Source: Chromatiaceae bacterium (GTDB lineage Bacteria > Pseudomonadota > Gammaproteobacteria > Chromatiales > Chromatiaceae). Taken from it: 7,265 nt of DNA. Under the pieces are notes generated by a model, which worked only from the letters and a program-made list of their open reading frames with translations, had not been told where the DNA came from and did no database searches. A program made the position numbers and the translations under genes. Below, piece after piece: positions 1-5,768 of this stretch. The DNA is taken from NCBI GenBank assembly GCA_016938795.1, contig JAFGTZ010000387.1, forward strand, positions 1 through 7,265, in the 5' to 3' direction. Within the stretch, counting starts at the first letter, position 1, and every line of letters starts with the position of its first letter.

Positions 1-1720
1 GCGGCGCCACGCTCAGCAAGGGGGCTTGGGTGGCCTCGGGGATGACCGAGAGATCGCCGCGCGCGCGTTCGCGGCCCTGATCGAGCACCAGCACCTGATC
101 GACCCAGTCGAGGCCGGCCGGGCGGTGGGTGATGAGCAGCACGGTGCGCCCGCGCATGAGACGGTCGAGCGCGCGCATCAGGTCGCGCTCGGTGCCGGGG
201 TCGAGTCCCTCAGTTGGTTCATCGAGCAGCAGGATGGGGGCGTCCTTCAGCAGCGCGCGGGCCACGGCGATGCGCCGCGCCTGACCGCCCGAGAGCCGCA
301 CCCCGGTCTCGCCCACCCAGGTGTCGTAGCCCTCGGGCAGGCTGGCGATGAAGTCATGGATCTGCGCCACCTCGCAGGCCGCCTCCAGCGCGCCCTGCGA
401 GGCGTCGGGCTGGGCGATGAGCAGATTCTCGCGGATGGTGGCGTCGAACAGATGGGTGTGCTGGCTGACCACCGCGATGTGGTGGTGCAGATCCTCGCCC
501 CGGAAGCGGGCGATGTCGTGGCCGCCGATGTGGATAGTCCCCTCCTGAGGCTCCCAGAACCGCAGCAGCAGGTTAAAGAGCGTGCTCTTGCCCGATCCCG
601 TGGCGCCCACCACGGCTGCGCGACTGCCCTCGGGCACCTGGAGGCTGATAGCCTGAAGGGCTGGGCGTTCGGCTCCGGGGTAGGTAAAGCCGACCGACTC
701 AAAGTTGAGATCGAAGCGCTCGGGACGGGGCGAAGGGCCGCTCGGCTCGCTGACGGCTGGCTCGGTCTCGACGATGGCAAAGAGCCGCCGCGCCGCCGCG
801 AGCGTGCGCCCCATGAGCTGAAAGGCCTGGGGCAGGGGCGCTACGGCCTCGAAGCTCGCCAGCGTGAACAAGGCCAGCATGGCTAGCTCGGGGCCGTCGA
901 GCCGCCCCTCGCGCACCAGCGGGATGGCGAGCCAGAGCAGCACCCAGAGGCTGAGTCCGGCGCAGAGTCCCACCGCTGCTTGAGTGAATCCCTGATCGGC
1001 ATGGATGCGCCCTTGATCGGCGACTAGCCCCTGACTGAGCCGTTCGATGCGCTCGGCCTGGCGCGGGTTCGCGCCATGCACGCTGAGTTCAGCGAGCCCC
1101 TGCACCCCGTCGATCACCGCCGCGCGCAGGGTGCTCTCGTCTTGCGCCAGGCGCTGCCCCGGCTCGCAGCCGCGCGCGCGCGACCAGATCGGCAGCCCAA
1201 CGCCGGCCAGCAACAGAAAGCAGGCGCCGCTCAACGCGATCCAGCCGTCGTAGGCGGCGAGAAAAAAGAGAAAGAGTGTGACCGCCGTGCCGGCCACCAG
1301 CACCGGCACCAGCACCCGCACATAGAGGTTATCCAGCGCGTCGATGTCGGCGCGGATGCGGCTGAGGATGTCGCCGCTGTGATACTGCTGAAGGCGGGCT
1401 GGGGCGAGCGGTTCGAGATGGCGATAGAACCAGACGCGCAAACTGGCGATGAGCCGGAAGGTGGCCTCGTGGTTGACCAGCCGCTCGCCATAGCGCCCGG
1501 CGGTGCGCGCCATGGCGCTCGCGCGGATGAGTGCGGCGGGCGCGAAATAGTTCATGGCCGCACCGGCAAGTCCGGCGGCGGCCATGGCGGTGATGAACCA
1601 GCCGGCGGCGGCCATGAGCGTGACATTGGCCAGGAGTGTGAGGGTCGCCAGCAGGGTGCCGAGCAGCATCCAGTGGCGCCAGGGGCGAAACAGACGCCAG
1701 AGTTTCAGCAGGTCGCGCAT
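1..1720 (-). CDS. cydC: CydC subunit of the CydDC heterodimeric ABC exporter, 3' end cut by window edge
   Basis: CydC pairs with CydD in the inner membrane. The complex is needed to assemble cytochrome bd oxidase; it was first described as a cysteine/glutathione exporter and later as a heme transporter. The 573 visible codons have a transmembrane half (about 1-310) and an ATPase half: Walker A G372-T380 with K378, signature LSGGQ 476-480, Walker B ILLLDE ending at E501, D-loop GLD 505-507 and switch histidine H532. The DEPTEGLD stretch matches E. coli CydC as I recall it. R80, H84 and R135 align with E. coli R81, H85 and R136, reported near the bound heme. The ATG at 1720 is chosen because AGGAGG lies 10 bases upstream; the gene starts 5 bases after the cydD stop, so they form an operon. 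After D547 the tail (QGRERARGDLS and beyond) lacks the usual VEQGTH-like ending, and no stop is reached by base 1. A simple frameshift does not explain it. Identity is near certain; the C-terminus is unresolved. Confidence 0.95.
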   Translation of the reverse strand, partial: MRDLLKLWRLFRPWRHWMLLGTLLATLTLLANVTLMAAAGWFITAMAAAGLAGAAMNYFAPAALIRASAMARTAGRYGERLVNHEATFRLIASLRVWFYRHLEPLAPARLQQYHSGDILSRIRADIDALDNLYVRVLVPVLVAGTAVTLFLFFLAAYDGWIALSGACFLLLAGVGLPIWSRARGCEPGQRLAQDESTLRAAVIDGVQGLAELSVHGANPRQAERIERLSQGLVADQGRIHADQGFTQAAVGLCAGLSLWVLLWLAIPLVREGRLDGPELAMLALFTLASFEAVAPLPQAFQLMGRTLAAARRLFAIVETEPAVSEPSGPSPRPERFDLNFESVGFTYPGAERPALQAISLQVPEGSRAAVVGATGSGKSTLFNLLLRFWEPQEGTIHIGGHDIARFRGEDLHHHIAVVSQHTHLFDATIRENLLIAQPDASQGALEAACEVAQIHDFIASLPEGYDTWVGETGVRLSGGQARRIAVARALLKDAPILLLDEPTEGLDPGTERDLMRALDRLMRGRTVLLITHRPAGLDWVDQVLVLDQGRERARGDLSVIPEATQAPLLSVAP

Positions 1721-1725
1721 GGCGC

Positions 1726-3516
1726 TCAAACCTCCTCGCGGTGGGTCAGCCCGGCAGCGGCGGCGGATTCGCCATGGGCGGCGATCATGCGCGCATAGAG
1801 TCCGCCGGATGCGGCCAGGGTGGCGTGGGTGCCCTGTTCGACGAGATCTCCCCCGTCGAGCACCAGAATGTGATCGGCCTTGCGCACCGTGACCAGACGG
1901 TGGGCGATGACCAGCAGGGTGCGACTGCGCGCCAGCTCGTCGATACCTTGCTGAACCAGACGCTCGCTCTCGGGATCGAGATTGGCGGTTGCCTCATCGA
2001 GGATGACCAGGGGCGCGTCGCGCAGAAAGGCGCGCGCGAGCGCGATGCGCTGGATCTGCCCGCCCGAGAGTCCGGCGCCGCCCTCGCCAACCAGGCTCTG
2101 GTAGCCCTGTGGCAGGGCCTCGATGAAGTCGGCCGCGCGCGCGCGTTGCGCCGCCTCGCGCACCGCCTCCAGTGTAGCCTCGGGCGCGCCAAGGCGGATG
2201 TTGTCAAGAATGCTGCCTTGAAAGAGCCGCGGGCGCTGCGGCACCCAGGCCAGATGACGGCGCCAGTCCTCCAGATCGAGCCGCGCCAGATCCTGGTCAT
2301 TGATGAGAATGCGCCCGTCCTGGGGTTCGAGAAAACCAAGCAGCAGCTTCACCACGGTGCTCTTGCCCGCGCCACTGGTGCCGACCAGGGCCACCCGAGT
2401 GCCCGGCTCCAGCCTGAAGCTCAGGCCGGCGAGCGCCTCGCGCCCTGGCTCGTAGCTGAAGCGCACCTGCTCGAAGCGCACCCCGAGCGGACGTTTCACG
2501 CCCAGCGGCTCGCCCGCGCGCTCGGGCGGCGGGCTCAGCTCCAGCACGCGCATCAGTTGCTCGGCGGCGGCCACCGCGCCCATGCGCGCATGGTACTGGG
2601 TGCCCATGTTGCGCAGCGGCGCATAGAACTCGGGCGCCAGCATGAGCACGAAGAGCCCTTGCAGATAGCCGATTTCGGGCACCGGGAGCCAGTGCGGAAT
2701 CGGCAGCGCCAGTCCATAGAGCCGAAAGCCGATGAAGACCGCGACGATGGCGATGCCGATGGTGGCGAAGAATTCGAGCACCGCCGAGGAGAGAAAGGCG
2801 ATGCGCAGCACCTGCATGGTGCTGGCGCGATACTCGTCAGAGATGCGCGCGATGATCTCGACCTCGCGCCGGCTCGCCCCGAAGAGCTTGAGCGTGGTGA
2901 GGCCCTGGATGACATCAAGAAAATGCGCGCTCATGCGCGCCAGTTGCTTCCACTGGCGCTGGTTGCGCGCCTCGGCGCCCGAGCCGATGAGGATCATGAA
3001 CACCGGAATCATGGGTGCGGTCAGCACCATGACCAGCGCCGAGAGCCAGTCGAGCGGCAGCACCACCAGCAGCACCGCCATGGGCAGCAGCATGGTGAGG
3101 GTCATGGCGGGGAGAAAGCGCGCGTAGTAACCCTCCAGGTCGTCGATGCCGCGGGTCAGGGTCTCGACCAGGGCGCCGCTGCGCAGGTCGCCGAGCCGCT
3201 CCGGCCCCAGGCGCTGCACATGGCGGTAGACCTCATGGCGCAGACTGAGCCGCACCTCGGCGGCGGCGGCAAAGGCCCAGCGTTCGGCCTGCCAGACCAT
3301 GAGGGCGCGCAGCACGAAAAAGAGCAGCAGTCCCCACAGCCAGGGCGCGATTTGCGCAAGACCCGCCTGCTCGAAGATGACGGCGTTGAGGATGAGCGCC
3401 AGCAAACCGGCCTGCACGATGGCCAGCAGTCCATTGGCAAGGTTGAGCCCGATGGCGAGCCCGAGTGCTCGGCCAGCGAGTGATTTGCGTGACTTCAGCC
3501 AGGCAATGGCAGACAT
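1726..3516 (-). CDS. cydD: CydD subunit of the CydDC heterodimeric ABC exporter
   Basis: Complete 596-residue partner of CydC, close to the E. coli length (about 588). Six transmembrane helices lie roughly at 16-38, 57-76, 137-155, 158-180, 246-264 and 284-303. The ATPase domain has Walker A GTSGAGKST 379-387 (K385), signature LSGGQ 483-487, Walker B LVILDE ending at E508, D-loop NLD 512-514 and H539. Family-typical stretches match remembered E. coli CydD: APMIPVFMILIG near 167-178, SAHFLDVIQGLTTLKLFG near 196-213 and LAPEFYAPLR near 293-302. The YH pair at 308-309 aligns with the E. coli tyrosine-histidine pair near 311-312 that faces the heme pocket. The signature is a canonical LSGGQ, whereas E. 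coli CydD has LSVGQ. The ATG at 3516 is the only standard start at this end because an in-frame stop lies 7 codons upstream; the ribosome binding site is weak. It is the first gene of the operon. cydAB are not in view. Confidence 0.95.
   Translation of the reverse strand: MSAIAWLKSRKSLAGRALGLAIGLNLANGLLAIVQAGLLALILNAVIFEQAGLAQIAPWLWGLLLFFVLRALMVWQAERWAFAAAAEVRLSLRHEVYRHVQRLGPERLGDLRSGALVETLTRGIDDLEGYYARFLPAMTLTMLLPMAVLLVVLPLDWLSALVMVLTAPMIPVFMILIGSGAEARNQRQWKQLARMSAHFLDVIQGLTTLKLFGASRREVEIIARISDEYRASTMQVLRIAFLSSAVLEFFATIGIAIVAVFIGFRLYGLALPIPHWLPVPEIGYLQGLFVLMLAPEFYAPLRNMGTQYHARMGAVAAAEQLMRVLELSPPPERAGEPLGVKRPLGVRFEQVRFSYEPGREALAGLSFRLEPGTRVALVGTSGAGKSTVVKLLLGFLEPQDGRILINDQDLARLDLEDWRRHLAWVPQRPRLFQGSILDNIRLGAPEATLEAVREAAQRARAADFIEALPQGYQSLVGEGGAGLSGGQIQRIALARAFLRDAPLVILDEATANLDPESERLVQQGIDELARSRTLLVIAHRLVTVRKADHILVLDGGDLVEQGTHATLAASGGLYARMIAAHGESAAAAGLTHREEV
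1731..1736 (-). promoter_or_regulatory. Shine-Dalgarno site of cydC inside the cydD 3' end
   Basis: On the minus strand AGGAGG is followed by a 10-base spacer and then the ATG at 1720. It lies within the last codons of cydD (HREEV), so cydC translation is probably coupled to that of cydD. It fixes the cydC start. Confidence 0.85.
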
Positions 3517-3540
3517 GGGGATGGGTTCCAGCGGTCAGGG

Positions 3541-3567
3541 TCGGATCGGTCGACAATCGGGATCCGA
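3541..3567. repeat. Inverted repeat overlapping the predicted cydDC start point
   Basis: Arms TCGGATC (3541-3547) and GATCCGA (3561-3567) are perfect inverted copies separated by 13 bases. The spacer contains the palindrome GTCGAC (3549-3554). The dyad touches the candidate cydD -10 box and covers the predicted start and early leader, a position where a bound repressor would block transcription. It could instead form a hairpin in the leader. No regulator family is assigned. Confidence 0.4.
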
Positions 3568-3595
3568 GCATACGGAGCCTGTGCCGGGCGGGCAA
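3567..3595 (-). promoter_or_regulatory. Candidate sigma-70 promoter for cydDC
   Basis: Read on the minus strand, TTGCCC (3595-3590) and TATGCT (3572-3567) are separated by exactly 17 bases. Each matches 4 of 6 consensus positions, including the important TTG and TA...T bases. Transcription would start near 3560, leaving a leader of about 45 bases before cydD. This rests on pattern matching only. No FNR-type TTGAT-N4-ATCAA site was seen. Confidence 0.4.
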
Positions 3596-3661
3596 TGAAA
3601 AATGCGCCTTGGCTTGCCATCGCTCAAGCCCAAGGGCGCGGTTAGGGAGGCGCTCAGCTGC

Positions 3662-3667
3662 TATGAT
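3662..3667 (+). promoter_or_regulatory. Candidate -10 box for the OmpA-like lipoprotein gene
   Basis: TATGAT matches 5 of 6 positions of the -10 consensus and lies 41 bases before the chosen start codon. The -35 region 16-17 bases upstream (around CGGTTAG, 3639-3645) is poor, so the promoter would be weak or activator-dependent. The hexamer contains an in-frame ATG (3663) that I reject as the start because it has no good ribosome binding site. Confidence 0.35.
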
Positions 3668-3695
3668 CGACGTAAACGCCACTGCATCACACGCC

Positions 3696-3701
3696 AAGGA
3701 G
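3696..3701 (+). promoter_or_regulatory. Shine-Dalgarno site deciding the lipoprotein start
   Basis: AAGGAG lies 6 bases before the ATG at 3708. Starting there gives a protein that begins directly with a lipoprotein signal peptide. The upstream in-frame ATG at 3663 would put 15 extra residues, including acidic ones, in front of it. Confidence 0.8.
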
Positions 3702-3707
3702 TCTCTC

Positions 3708-4385
3708 ATGAGTGCATCTCTCACAACGCGCCTTGCTGCCACCGCCACGACGGCTGTCTTGGTCTGCGGCTGTGCCGCCGATGGTTCAGGCATGACCGAA
3801 ACCGGACAGGGCGCCTCTCTAGGGAGCGCCGCCGGTGTCGTGGCGGGGGCGCTTATCGGCTCGCTGAGCGCGGATGCCGGCAAGGGCGCGCTCATCGGCG
3901 CCGTGGGCGGCGCGCTCGCTGGTGGCATGGTGGGCGCCTATATGGAAGAGCAGCAGCGCGATTTCGAGCGCGCCCTCGGCCCCGAGATTGCGCGCGGCAT
4001 GATTCGGGTCCGGGCGCTGCCCAATGATGAGCTTCTGGTGAGCATGACCGGCGCCACCACCTTCGAGGTCGATTCGGATCGCATTAAAACAGGCTTCCAC
4101 AGCACGCTCGATACCATTTCCGCCATCATCAGGCGTTACGGAAAGACCCAGCTCATCATCCTGGGGCATACGGATGACACGGGCTCGGCGGCCTACAATC
4201 AGCAGCTCTCCGAGGCGCGCGCCGATGCCGTGGCGCGTTATCTCATGGGGCGAGGTGTCTTGCCGCAACGCATGCGCGCGCTCGGCTATGGCGAGGAGCG
4301 CCCCATCGCGAGCAACACCACCGAGCGCGGGCGGCGTCTCAACCGCCGCGTGGATCTGCTCATCGTGCCGCTGGTGGCCAGTTGA
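3708..4385 (+). CDS. Glycine-zipper and OmpA-domain outer membrane lipoprotein
   Basis: This 225-residue protein probably tethers the outer membrane to peptidoglycan. The signal peptide (1-21) ends in VCG-C22, a lipobox with an unusual cysteine at -2. The residue after C22 is alanine, which under the E. coli Lol rule favours the outer membrane. Residues 36-78 form a glycine zipper (GxxxG-type repeats such as GSAAGVVAGALIG and GAVGGALAGGMVG) able to insert in or associate with membrane. Residues about 108-222 are an OmpA C-terminal domain: GHTDDTGS 153-160, NQQLSEAR 164-171, GYGEERPIASN 193-203 and NRRVD 212-216. D156 and R171 have the 15-residue spacing of the diaminopimelate-binding Asp and Arg of A. 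baumannii OmpA, so peptidoglycan binding looks intact. It resembles the YiaD group, but I give no symbol. It diverges from cydD and appears monocistronic. A functional link to cydDC is not shown. Confidence 0.88.
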   Translation: MSASLTTRLAATATTAVLVCGCAADGSGMTETGQGASLGSAAGVVAGALIGSLSADAGKGALIGAVGGALAGGMVGAYMEEQQRDFERALGPEIARGMIRVRALPNDELLVSMTGATTFEVDSDRIKTGFHSTLDTISAIIRRYGKTQLIILGHTDDTGSAAYNQQLSEARADAVARYLMGRGVLPQRMRALGYGEERPIASNTTERGRRLNRRVDLLIVPLVAS

Positions 4386-4401
4386 GAGGCGTGCCGCGAA
4401 C

Positions 4402-4431
4402 CTGGTGGCGAGGCGGGAGTTTCGCCGCCAG
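4402..4431 (+). terminator. Stem-loop after the lipoprotein gene, possible weak terminator
   Basis: Arms CTGGTGGCGA (4402-4411) and TCGCCGCCAG (4422-4431) pair over 10 positions with one G-U and a 10-base loop, 16 bases after the stop codon. The position suits a terminator or an RNA-stabilising hairpin. No T-run follows directly; the nearest is TTTT about 12 bases on, inside AAAAATTTT. An intrinsic terminator is therefore plausible but weak. Confidence 0.45.
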
Positions 4432-4640
4432 AAATGCGAAAAATTTTGGTTATGCCGCACATGATCGAGCTGTCTCCTCTATCACCCCTTACCAGCAGAC
4501 TTTTTAAGCTCTGAAGCGGGCCTTAGCCTGTTTGTGGGTCACTCACTAGCACCTCGCGCGCCTGATGTGATTTGGGCGCATCCTCACTCTGAGGTGCAGA
4601 TCTCATCCGCTCCCCAGATCGATTTCCCAGCCATTACTGG

Positions 4641-4665
4641 AGAGCATTGGTATTACCAATGCTCT
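4641..4665. repeat. Perfect 12-1-12 palindrome, probable regulator site
   Basis: Arm AGAGCATTGGTA (4641-4652), a single T, then its exact reverse complement (4654-4665). No T-run follows on either strand and the loop of one base is too tight for a terminator, so a binding site for a dimeric protein fits better. The core TGGTATTACCA agrees with the loose T-GT-N-AC-A pattern of FadR-subfamily GntR operators; that family link is only inference. It lies 80 bases upstream of the -35 box of the MarR-RND operon and could also be a dispersed intergenic repeat. Confidence 0.6.
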
Positions 4666-4700
4666 GGCTTCTAAATATTCATGATGCTCCAGCCGTCGGC

Positions 4701-4735
4701 CTGAAGTTGCCTCGGAACCCTGTCATGAACTTCAG
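4701..4735. repeat. 8-base inverted repeat just upstream of the operon promoter
   Basis: CTGAAGTT (4701-4708) and AACTTCAG (4728-4735) are exact inverted copies with a 19-base spacer; the half-site centres are 27 bases apart. The right arm ends 9 bases before the -35 box, where an activator or a second regulator could bind. A repeat of this length can arise by chance, so confidence is limited. Confidence 0.35.
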
Positions 4736-4744
4736 AAATGTATG

Positions 4745-4772
4745 TTGACAGCCGGTTTCCATAAAGTAAACT
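4745..4772 (+). promoter_or_regulatory. Sigma-70-type promoter of the MarR-RND operon
   Basis: A full-consensus -35 TTGACA (4745-4750) is followed after 16 bases by TAAACT (4767-4772), which matches 4 of 6 positions of the -10 box. Transcription would start near 4779, giving a leader of about 32 bases before the regulator gene. The perfect -35 suggests a strong promoter held down by a repressor, which fits an autoregulated MarR gene. Confidence 0.6.
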
Positions 4773-4774
4773 GG
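4752..4774. promoter_or_regulatory. Candidate MarR operator between -35 and -10
   Basis: CCGGTTT (4752-4758) and AAACTGG (4768-4774) form an inverted repeat with one mismatch and a 9-base spacer. The right arm overlaps the -10 box. Size (23 bases) and placement are those expected of a MarR-type operator whose occupancy excludes RNA polymerase. The protein-site pairing is inferred from adjacency alone. Confidence 0.45.
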
Positions 4775-4810
4775 TTGCGTTAGTGGTGCTAGGTTGCTAA
4801 AGAGGGCGGA

Positions 4811-5278
4811 ATGTCAGAGGCACAGACAGAACAACTCACCAGGGTCGTGGTGTCGATCTTTCGCACTTACGGACGGTTGATCGATTGGGGCGACCAGTTC
4901 GCAGCACCCTTCGGGCTGACCAGCGCGCGCTGGCAGATGCTGGGCGCGCTGGCGTTCTTGCAACAGCCCGCATCGGCGCCGGCCATTGCCCGCCAGATGG
5001 GCGTGACCCGTCAGGGCGCCAACAAGCAATTGGCTTTACTGGAAAAGCAGGGGCTGGTACGCAAGGGCGCCAACCCAGCGCACAAGCGCTCGCCGCTGTT
5101 TGCACTGACCGAGGACGGTCAGCGTTGCTATCGCGCCATCCAGGCTGCCTGGGAAACGCACGCCCGAGCCCTGGGCGAAGCCATTTCGGCCGAGGATCTG
5201 GCCGCGACCCTGCGCACCCTGCAGACCCTGACCCAGTTGCATCAAGCCACCGAGGAGAATCCCGATGATGCTGTCTAA
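4811..5278 (+). CDS. MarR-family transcriptional regulator
   Basis: This 155-residue protein has the normal size and layout of a MarR winged helix-turn-helix dimer. The N-terminal helix (4-30) and C-terminal helices (103-145) would form the dimer interface. The DNA-binding part runs from about 54 to 100: helix-turn-helix near 55-81 with recognition helix TRQGANKQLALLEKQG (66-81), then a wing with the basic residues H91, K92 and R93. There is a single cysteine (C106), so the N-terminal redox cysteine of OhrR-type members is absent and a ligand-sensing mode is more likely. The ATG at 4811 is preceded by AGAGGG. It is first in an operon with a membrane protein, an RND adaptor and an RND pump, so it most likely represses the operon until a pump substrate binds. 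The ligand cannot be read from the sequence. Confidence 0.9.
   Translation: MSEAQTEQLTRVVVSIFRTYGRLIDWGDQFAAPFGLTSARWQMLGALAFLQQPASAPAIARQMGVTRQGANKQLALLEKQGLVRKGANPAHKRSPLFALTEDGQRCYRAIQAAWETHARALGEAISAEDLAATLRTLQTLTQLHQATEENPDDAV
5253..5257 (+). promoter_or_regulatory. Shine-Dalgarno site of the four-helix membrane protein inside the marR end
   Basis: AGGAG sits 7 bases before the ATG at 5265, within the last codons of the regulator gene. Together with the 14-base gene overlap it indicates translational coupling of the two products. Confidence 0.7.
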
Positions 5279-5708
5279 TCTGCACCGCCTTGCCGGCGTG
5301 CTCGCTTTCCTGCTGATCGCTGCCTTTTTGTCGTCCACCCTGGTGGCAGAACTCTTCCTAAGCCAAGGCACCGTCGTGGTCGTCAAGCAAGTGATCGTTT
5401 ATGCGCTTTTTATTCTGGCGCCCTTGCTGATGATAACCGGCGGCAGCGGCTTTCAGCTCGGACGAGCACAAGAGGGCGGACTGATCGCGGCCAAACGCCG
5501 GCGCATGCCGCTGATTGCGCTTAATGGCGTCTTCGTCCTGATTCCCCTCGCCATCTACCTGCATCTGAAGGCCGCGCAAGGCGAATTTGATGTCGCCTTC
5601 TATCTCGCCCAAGCCGCCGAGTTGCTCGCCGGCGCGGGCAACCTCTGGCTGATGGGGCTGAATATCCGCGATGGGATGCGCCTGCGTGGGCGTTTTCCGG
5701 GCGCCTGA
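5265..5708 (+). CDS. Four-helix inner membrane protein of unknown function
   Basis: The protein has 147 residues and no domain I can name. Hydrophobic segments near 9-31, 37-59, 82-101 and 112-134 predict four transmembrane helices. The loop between helices 2 and 3 is basic (K77, R78, R79, R80), so it and both termini should face the cytoplasm. Conserved-looking spots are LHRLAG at 6-11, GGSGF at 59-63, KRRRMP at 77-82, GEFD at 106-109 and MGLNIRDG at 130-137. I have a vague memory of similar uncharacterised proteins in proteobacteria but assign no family. There is no signal peptide cleavage site and no cysteine. ATG occurs twice (5265, 5268); the first has the better spacing to AGGAG. It overlaps marR by 14 bases and precedes the RND adaptor gene by 60 bases, so it is co-expressed with the pump. 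It could be a pump accessory, a substrate sensor or a separate resistance function. H7 and H100 are its only histidines. Confidence 0.8.
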   Translation: MMLSNLHRLAGVLAFLLIAAFLSSTLVAELFLSQGTVVVVKQVIVYALFILAPLLMITGGSGFQLGRAQEGGLIAAKRRRMPLIALNGVFVLIPLAIYLHLKAAQGEFDVAFYLAQAAELLAGAGNLWLMGLNIRDGMRLRGRFPGA

Positions 5709-5752
5709 CAGCAAGCCGCCTGAGCTCAGCCACGGGCGAGCTTGCATCCAAG

Positions 5753-5759
5753 AGGAGGT
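5753..5759 (+). promoter_or_regulatory. Strong Shine-Dalgarno site of the RND adaptor gene
   Basis: AGGAGGT followed by a 9-base spacer fixes the start at the ATG at 5769 rather than the in-frame TTG at 5742, which would add 9 residues ahead of the signal peptide. The 60-base gap before this gene also holds GCAAGC (5711-5716) and its inverted copy GCTTGC (5740-5745), possibly a small hairpin. Confidence 0.85.
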
Positions 5760-5768
5760 ATTCAACGG

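Larger units (their letters stand above)
4386..4810. other. Non-coding region upstream of the MarR-RND operon
   Basis: These 425 bases have no convincing gene on either strand and are visibly less GC-rich than the flanking coding DNA. In order they hold a stem-loop (4402-4431), a stretch without recognised features (about 4450-4630), a 25-base palindrome (4641-4665), an 8-base inverted repeat (4701-4735), a promoter (4745-4772) with an internal dyad (4752-4774), and imperfect direct repeats beginning GGTTGC (4773-4783 and 4792-4802). The region is long for a MarR-controlled promoter, so other regulators or a small RNA are possible, but nothing proves it. Confidence 0.6.

Noticed and set aside
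26..886. Long plus-strand open frames opposite cydC (26-886 and 1076-1798)
   Set aside because: They are the antisense of a clear ABC transporter gene and have low-complexity composition with no recognisable domain.
1741..3483. A 580-codon open frame on the plus strand opposite cydD
   Set aside because: It is a mirror of the cydD codon pattern in GC-rich DNA, is full of H, Q, R and G without domain logic, and has no ribosome binding site. cydD on the other strand is unambiguous.
3663..3707. Upstream in-frame ATG for the lipoprotein
   Set aside because: It lies in the -10 hexamer, lacks a good ribosome binding site, and would place 15 residues before the signal peptide. The ATG at 3708 has AAGGAG at ideal spacing.
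3819..4460. Minus-strand open frame across the OmpA-domain lipoprotein gene
   Set aside because: It is the shadow of a gene with complete OmpA motifs on the plus strand. Its H- and A-rich composition is typical of antisense frames.
4450..4630. Possible small RNA or small gene in the middle of the long intergenic region
   Set aside because: I could not find a convincing start with ribosome binding site, a promoter-terminator pair or a known RNA fold.
4641..4665. Reading the 25-base palindrome as a rho-independent terminator
   Set aside because: No T-run follows on either strand, the stem is AT-containing with a one-base loop, and it lies more than 250 bases after the lipoprotein stop.
5711..5745. 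GCAAGC/GCTTGC hairpin between the membrane protein and adaptor genes as a terminator
   Set aside because: Six pairs over a 23-base loop without a T-run is weak, and terminating here would cut the operon. At most it is a small RNA structure.
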